A stretch of DNA of 64,000 bases, from assembly GCA_963921825.1 (NCBI GenBank), contig OY997595.1:13385228-13449227 (forward strand), given 5' to 3'. The number at the start of each line of letters is the position of its first letter. The first letter of the stretch is position 1. This document shows, one piece after another, positions 58,073-64,000 of this stretch. Position numbers and translations under genes: made by a program. Source of the stretch: Erodium maritimum. Taxonomy: Eukaryota; Streptophyta; Magnoliopsida; Geraniales; Geraniaceae. The notes below the pieces were generated by a model that had not been told where the DNA came from, did no database searches, and saw only the letters and a program-made list of their open reading frames with translations.

Positions 58073-58618
58073 ATGGAACCAACAAGGATACTCACAACAT
58101 TGACGGTGATAATCGCAGTTATGGTCCAACCGGGAACAAGCCAGTTCCCGCCATCGCCCCCACAACCGACGGAGTGCTGGTCGGCGCTGGCAAGTGTCCC
58201 GAGCTGCGTGACGGAGCTGTACATGGCACTATTCAACGGCCAGTTCGGGGTTGTGGGTCCCGCCTGCTGTGGGGCCATCGGCAAGGTCAACGACCAATGC
58301 TGGTCAAGGATGTTCCCTTTCAACCCAATGTTCCCTCCGATGGTCATGAACTTTTGCTCGGCGCCGCCTTCATCTTCGCCGGGGCCTCAGGACGACACCA
58401 TCAAGTGCTGGGCACCGTTTGGTGGCGTCAACGGTTGTGTTTGGGATATTTATAGGTCTCTTTTTAGCGTCCCTCCAGTTGGCATCGCCGATCCTGGTTG
58501 TTGTAAGGTCGTCAGGGACACGGACGCCACGTGTTGGCCCAAGATGTTCCCTGCCAATCCGCTTTTTCCTGTGCTGCTCAGGACCACCTGTGCTTCTGGT
58601 GCTCCTCCCCAAGCTTAA
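58073..58618 (+). CDS. Secreted ECA1/prolamin-like protein with two tandem six-Cys domains
   Basis: A single exon of 181 residues, ATG at 58073, TAA at 58616-58618. Residues 1 to about 23 are a signal peptide (MEPTRILTTLTVIIAVMVQP), followed by a Pro-rich linker. Domain 1 has C35, C45, C65-C66, C76, C95. Domain 2 has C112, C122, C143-C144, C154, C173. The spacing 10-20-CC-10-19 against 10-21-CC-10-19 shows a tandem duplication. The double Cys and 'CW' positions fit the Prolamin_like/DUF1278 family, which includes the egg-cell-secreted EC1 and ECA1 gametogenesis-related proteins. Members are small disulfide-bonded secreted proteins, many acting in gametophytes; the role here is inferred. Most family members have one domain. 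A likely poly(A) signal AATAAA is at about 58733. GC-rich compared with its flanks, and without damage. Confidence 0.88.
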   Translation: MEPTRILTTLTVIIAVMVQPGTSQFPPSPPQPTECWSALASVPSCVTELYMALFNGQFGVVGPACCGAIGKVNDQCWSRMFPFNPMFPPMVMNFCSAPPSSSPGPQDDTIKCWAPFGGVNGCVWDIYRSLFSVPPVGIADPGCCKVVRDTDATCWPKMFPANPLFPVLLRTTCASGAPPQA

Positions 58619-58923
58619 TAATTGGTTGATTAAGAACCCGTAGGTAGGACAGTTTTTGTGGTTTTATTTTACAATTTTTAGGGCTGATTTTTGCTTGCCA
58701 CGTAATAAATGAGGTCTTCTACTGGCTCTTCTTAATAAAAATGTTATGGTTAGTCATTTTCCATTGTTTTAGTTTTACATGAAATTAGTTATGCATTACA
58801 AAACTGCATATGGTTGATATTTTTTGTCTCCGAAACGGTAACCCATAAAACAATCTCAACAATAAGATGCTGCAATGAGTATTCAATGTAATACAATTTT
58901 TTTTTATCAGTGAAACAGTATAT
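58619..58923. other. 3' region of the prolamin-like gene
   Basis: AT-rich; contains the likely polyadenylation signal 'ttaataaaaatg' at 58731 and borders the second copia element. Confidence 0.45.
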
Positions 58924-58928
58924 AAAAC

Positions 58929-58973
58929 TGTTAGTCCACATGTATATTGACAGTTGCATTGATAATTACTGAA
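58929..58973 (+). repeat. Internally deleted 5' LTR of copia element 2
   Basis: 45 bp. Compared with the 3' LTR it jumps from 'gacagt' to 'tgcattgataatt', removing the segment with the TATA-like 'ctatttatactg'. Confidence 0.88.
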
Positions 58974-58974
58974 A

Positions 58975-58986
58975 TGGTATCAGAGG
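58975..58986 (+). promoter_or_regulatory. Primer-binding site of copia element 2
   Basis: TGGTATCAGAGG, complementary to the initiator Met-tRNA 3' end, one base after the LTR. Confidence 0.88.
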
Positions 58987-59023
58987 CAAAGCACGTACTA
59001 CTCTCTCATCCTTTCACATAATC

Positions 59024-62000
59024 ATGTCCCTAGAACACTCAGAAAATTCAGAAACCACTGCAACAAACAGTCCTCATCTTCCACCTTCCCGATCACACCT
59101 TCATCCGGTATTCACCGTATCTAATATTCAGCATAAAGTTCGTATACTTGACGGCCATCGAGTCACATATAGTCAATGGGTAAAATTGTTTCTCTTGCAT
59201 TGTAAAGGATATAAGGTAACCTCTCATGTTGATGGCACTCCGCCTCCGACCTCAACCGATCCGGACTACGACCCTTGGTGCGAAATAGACGCTCATGTTC
59301 TTCAGTGGATATATAGCACCGTCTCGGATGAACTCTTGAGCCGCATTCTTGAATCCGACTCGACGACATACGCTGCTTGGACTCGCCTCAAGGATCACTT
59401 TCAGAACAATAAAGGGTCTCGAGCTGCGGCATTAGAGCATGAATTCAACACCATGACACTTGCTGCCCAACCTTCACTCAACTCCTACTGTCAACGGCTT
59501 AAAGACATTGCTGAACAACTCCAAGATGTGGGTAGCATGGTTGATGATCAAAGGTTAGTTCTCCAATTGGTTCGTGGTCTTCCACCTGAATTCGACACGG
59601 TAGGAGCATACATCAACCAAACACTTCCCACCTTCGACACCACGCGCAGCATGCTCCAACTAGAGGACCAACGTCGTTCGGCACGACCAGACAACAACCA
59701 ACCTACGGCACTTACAACGTCTTCCTCTCCACATCAAGGTCGCTCACGAGCTTATCGACCTCGATCCTATGGACCTCCTCGACAACACAACTGGTCACCA
59801 CAACCTCGAGGATTCAACCGTAACCCATACCATGGCTATCCAAACCCAAGACCTTGGTCTTCTCCAAGGATGACGCCTCGCTCCACGGCTCCATCATATT
59901 CCCGATCTACACCTACATGGTCAACCCAACAATGGCCATCTTCTCGGACTCCACCACCGTGTCCGTTTCCTACTCAACCAGGCTGGGCCTCTCCTTGGCA
60001 ACCAGAAGCACAAAGGCCACGGTCAACAAGGCCCCCTTCGCAGCCATCACCTTCTGACCACGCTGAAGCAAACATTGCAACCACACAATCATCTAAGTTT
60101 CCACAGGTGTTTCCAGCGTCCACTTCTTCGCATGTTGACGACTCCGAGTGGTATATGGACACAGCTGCAACAAACCACTTAACATCAAATTTAGGTAACC
60201 TTGTTCCACCATTATTTCAAAGCAAAGTTGATACTATTTATGTAGGTGACGGCAATACAATTAAGGTTCATGGCTCAGGCAATACTAATGTCCCCATACC
60301 CAACATAAATCTCTCATTACCACAAGTTTTATATACCCCCGACATCATTAAAAACTTAGTTTCGGTTCGTAAATTTACACGAGACAATAATGTATCTGTG
60401 GAATTTGATGCTTTTGGTTTCTCTATGAAGGACCTGCGTACTGGGAAGATCGTCTTGAGGAGCGACAGCACAAGTGATTTGTATCCAATCCGTCTCAAAC
60501 CACCATCATCTCCCTCAAGTGTCCATCTTGTTTCATCCTCCTCTGATTATTGGCACAAACGCCTTGGTCACCCGGGTAGACATGTTACACAACACCTACA
60601 ACAACAATGTCTTATTTCTAGCACTTCTACTAAACTTTGTTCAAGTCTTTGTAACTCATGCCAGATTAGTAAAAGTACACGTTTACCTTTTTATGAATCC
60701 ACTTCTAATTCTCTTTCTATTTTTGACATTGTCCACAGTGATTTATGGACTTCTCCCTTGTCTAGCACCAGTGGGTACAAGTATTATATGGTTTTGATTG
60801 ATGACTTTTCTCATTATGTTTGGGTATTTCCTCTCAAATTCAAATCTGAAGCCTTTTCAAAATTTGTTCAATTCTCTGCTTATGTCAAAACTCAATTTGG
60901 ATTCCATATCAAAACTTTTCAGTGTGATCTCGGAAAGGAATTTGACAATTCCCCCTTTCATACATTTGCTAAAACTAATGGTTTACAATTCCGTTTTTCA
61001 TGTCCTCAAACATCCCCACAAAATGGCAAAGCCGAGAGAATGTTACGTCGTCTCAACGACATTTCATTAACCCTCCTACATCAAGCCTCATTACCATCAC
61101 ATTTTTGGGTCGAAGCCATCCTCACAGCCACATATCTCCATAATATCCTCCCCTCCAAAACTCTACATTACCGAACCCCCATGTCCATCCTATTTCTTAA
61201 ACACCCTACCTACCAACATCTTCGAACATTTGGGTGCCTTTGCTTCCCCAATTTATCAGCCAAACGTCAACACAAATTGGATCCTCGCTCCTCTCGATGT
61301 GTCTTTCTAGGCTACCCAGACAACTTTCGCGGGTACAGGTGCCTAGACTTGTCTTCAGGTAAAATACATATATCTAGACATGTTGTATTTGATGAGAACA
61401 CTTTTCCTTATGCATCACTTTCTACACCTACTATAGATACATATTCATTTCTCCAGCATGATACCTCTCACTTTCCCGTCTCCTTGTATGATGAGTTTAA
61501 CCCTTTTAGTTCTCAGCCTACTACTACTACTCAACCAAATACCATGTCACCAAGTCCTACTATACTACCTATCCTTGACACTCACCAAACAAACCCCATA
61601 ACACCAAGTCCTCCTATACCAACCTTACCTGACACTCACCAACCAAATCCCATCACACAAGAACAACCCTCTCCAAATACCTTACAAGCTCCCACTGAAC
61701 CACATCGTCACCATATGGTCACTCGTTCTAGACATGGCCTTCTTCGGCCTCCATCCCGTCTTAACCTTCACATAACCACTATATCCCCGATACCTAAATC
61801 ACCTCATATTGCCTTACATGATCCTAATTGGGCCGCCGCCATGCATGAAGAGTACGACGCTTTGATTAAAAATGGTACATGGGACTTGGTACCTCGCCCC
61901 ACAAATTCCCCGGTCATACGATGCATGTGGTTATTTAAACATAAATTTCATGTTGATGGTAGCTTGCACAGATACAAGGCTCGTTTAGTGGTCAATGGCA

Positions 62001-63340
62001 AGACACAACAGGTGGGGATCGATTGCGAGGACACATTTAGTCCTGTGGTCAACCCAACGACCATTCGGACCGTGCTCAGTCTTGCTGTCTCACGTTCTTG
62101 GCTCATCCATCAACTCGATGTTAAGAATGCGTTCCTCCATGGAGACCTCAATGAAACCGTGTTCATGCATCAACCTCCAGGCTTCGTTGATCCTACTGCT
62201 CCTCATGCCGTGTGTCGCCTTCGTAAGTCGTTATACGGCTTGAAACAGGCCCCAAGAGCTTGGTATCAACGATTCGCTTCCTTCATCATCTCACAGGGAT
62301 TTCGTAGCAGCTTATGTGATACATCATTATTTATTTTTCATCACAACACTGACAGTGCTTACTTACTCCTCTATGTTGACGATATCATCTTGACAGCTTC
62401 TTCAACAACGTTGCTTCACAGAATTATTGCTTCGCTATCCCAGGAATTTGCTATGTCTGATTTGGGTTCTCTTAGCCATTTTTTGGGTATCTCCGTCCAG
62501 CATACATCTCATGGATTATTCTTGTCTCAACATCAATATGCACAGGAGATTTTGGATCGAGCTCATATAAAGGACTGCAATCCTTCTGTCACTCCGGTGG
62601 ACAACGTTTCCAAGCTCAGTGGCTCATCTGAGCCTCCAATTGCTGACCCATCTAGTTACAGGCAGATCGCTGGTGCTCTCCAATATCTTTGTATCACTCG
62701 CCCGGACCTCTGTTATGCCGTGCAACAGCTTTGTTTGTTCATGCATGATCCGCGTGAGAATCACTTTCGATTTCTCTAACGGGTCCTTCGATATGTACAA
62801 GGCTCCTCTTCGTTGGGTCTTCACATCACACCTGCCTCCTCCCTTACTATTACAGCTTATTCCGATGCCGACTGGGCTGGCTGCCCAGATTCCCGACATT
62901 CGACCTCCGGCTTTTGTGTGTTTTTGGGTTGCAACTTGGTTTCATGGTCATCCAAAAGACAACCCACAGTCTCCCGCTCCAGCGTCGAAGCGGAATATCG
63001 TGCCGTCGCTAATGCTGTAGCCGAAACGACTTGGCTCCGCAATATTTTGTTTGAGCTTCACGTTCCGGTTCCTCGTGCTTCCGTGATCTTCTGTGACAAT
63101 CTGTCTGCGGTATACATGTCCTCTAACCCTGTCCAGCATCAGCGAACCAAACATGTTGAACTCGACATCCACTTCGTCCGCGAGAAAGTACAGATTGGTG
63201 CAGTTCGTGTGTTACATGTCCCTGCTGCTTATCAATACGCCGACATTTTTACAAAAGGATTGCCTCGGTTCCTCTTTCATCGCTTCCGTTCCAGCCTGTG
63301 CGTCCGCGAGCCTCCCGCTCCGGCTGAGGGGGAGTGTTAG
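59024..63340 (+). pseudogene. Copia gag-pol polyprotein with one in-frame stop
   Basis: The frame from ATG 59024 is open to 62776, where TAA (62777-62779) intervenes. It continues in the same frame to the stop at 63338-63340, about 1437 residues apart from the stop. Gag region (DAHVLQWIYSTVSDELLSRI, LVLQLVRGLPPEFDTVGAYI) has no zinc knuckle; a Pro/Ser-rich linker takes its place. Protease motif DTAAT is at D379; the integrase HHCC starts with H511 and H516, with the DDE core following. Reverse transcriptase has YVDD at 62372-62383. The stop lies at the RT to RNase H connection. RNase H ([42 protein letters not shown]) follows it. Without the stop-spanning region the product would lack RNase H. 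Confidence 0.92.
63322..63334 (+). promoter_or_regulatory. Polypurine tract of copia element 2
   Basis: GGCTGAGGGGGAG directly before TGTTAG of the 3' LTR. Confidence 0.85.
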
Positions 63341-63487
63341 TCCACATGTATATTGACAGTTTGCATATTCAGTTATCTTGTCTATAACTCCCATCGGTTC
63401 CCTTTGTAACCATCTCTATAACTACTCATGTGACTATTTATACTGAATATAAGGCATGGACAGCATCATGCATTGATAATTACTGAA
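63335..63487 (+). repeat. 3' LTR of copia element 2
   Basis: 153 bp starting TGTTAGTCCACATGTATATT and ending near 'attactgaa'. It contains 'gtgactatttatactg', a probable TATA region, and is the intact reference for the deleted 5' copy. The right edge is placed by the AAAAC duplication and could be off by one or two bases. Confidence 0.82.
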
Positions 63488-63492
63488 AAAAC

Positions 63493-64000
63493 ATGTGTTT
63501 TGATGTAAAGAGCATGAGTGAAGTACAGTGAAAGAATGATCCACTCTAATAAGATCCTCAAAGAACCACCTCAACAACTTGAGGCATGACATGAATGACT
63601 AGTGTTCCTATACAAGGAACCTCGTCATCCCAACATGAGAGCAAACCAGATAATGAAGGTCTAAAAACCAAATTTTACAATGAAGCACAAAACAAGTAAA
63701 TGAAAAAGGTCTTAGCACCCGGATTTTACAACCATGAGGCGCTCAAAAAAGAATAGGTCTTTAACCCCGATTTGACAACCATTAAGCACAAGCGATACTG
63801 ACATAAAACCAACCAACAACCTAAGCAAGTATAACACCCTGTCACATTAGTACCATCAACCAGTCACACAGACTGGAAGACGTGCACTAACACATCGACG
63901 GCCAATACCACAAGCGACAAAGACAGTTCTGACGAGTAATACCCACCAAAACACAGAAACCCCTAAAACGAATCTGAAAGAAAACAACTGAAAGGCACAA
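63493..64000. other. Intergenic, nothing recognised
   Basis: No gene or repeat boundary was seen to the window edge. Confidence 0.45.

Larger units (their letters stand above)
58929..63487 (+). mobile_element. Ty1/copia retrotransposon 2, with deleted 5' LTR
   Basis: Flanked by AAAAC (58924-58928, 63488-63492). The 3' LTR is about 153 bp (63335-63487), but the 5' LTR is only 45 bp (58929-58973). The same first 25 and last 20 or so bases are kept, and 108 internal bases are missing. The primer site TGGTATCAGAGG starts at 58975, and a purine tract GGCTGAGGGGGAG precedes the 3' LTR. Short LTRs and the pol sequence resemble the Ale/Retrofit type; the lineage is an inference. Confidence 0.9.

Noticed and set aside
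58012..58455. 147-codon frame overlapping the prolamin-like gene
   Set aside because: Different frame of the same GC-rich gene; lacks the signal peptide and cysteine pattern.

Overview
The window is nuclear DNA of a flowering plant, most likely a eudicot. The host genes have GT-AG introns and plant-type products (K+-dependent vacuolar H+-pyrophosphatase, GH79 heparanase-like protein, ECA1/prolamin-like secreted protein). The spaces between them are filled with plant transposable elements: Ty1/copia, long gypsy-type solo LTRs, PIF/Harbinger, hAT, MITEs and LINE-derived retroposons. Species cannot be told from the sequence.

Four host genes can be modelled. (1) A five-exon RING-H2 gene on the minus strand (3015-5644). 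(2) An eight-exon vacuolar H+-PPase on the plus strand (29286-33075). (3) A nine-exon heparanase-like gene on the minus strand (33738-36352), convergent with the pyrophosphatase. (4) A single-exon secreted protein with two tandem six-cysteine prolamin-like domains (58073-58618). All intron phases in the three spliced models are consistent and give 340, 764 and 550 residues.

Layout: 1-1558 edge-truncated long LTR; 2248-2750 MITE pair; 3015-5644 RING gene; 6150-8230 and 8880-11060 decayed DUF4283-type LINE remnants with a 9-bp-TSD MITE between them; 11353-13752 PIF/Harbinger element with an intact two-exon Myb-like ORF but no transposase; 14091-21037 near-complete copia element (512-bp LTRs, 5-bp TSD); 21723-27544 second PIF/Harbinger element split by a 3372-bp solo LTR; 27770-28570 DUF4283 remnant; 29286-36352 pyrophosphatase and heparanase genes; 37007-37848 short retroposon; 38999-41760 hAT element with 8-bp TSD; 41936-42855 retroposon; 43156-45663 solo LTR; 46585-48628 retroposon; 48836-51500 retroposon interrupted by an RRM-encoding retroposon (49207-51061); 51806-52015 hAT-type MITE; 53000-54060 possible gypsy LTR; 54300-55365 LINE remnant; 56815-57410 and 57420-57794 adjacent hAT MITEs; 58073-58618 prolamin-like gene; 58929-63487 second copia element with a damaged 5' LTR.

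No wholly new system was identified. The most informative observations are these. The 14091 copia element has an apparent gag start codon and splice donor inside its LTR. In most of the larger TE reading frames the only lesions visible are in-frame stops, mostly TAG, which fits decay of methylated cytosines. Two Harbinger elements carry only Myb-like ORFs. A set of ORF2-less retroposons share a similar 3' tail. The second copia element's 5' LTR carries a 108-bp deletion at a microhomology, which removed its promoter. Boundaries stated with target-site duplications were read directly; lineage names and functions are inference from recognised motifs.
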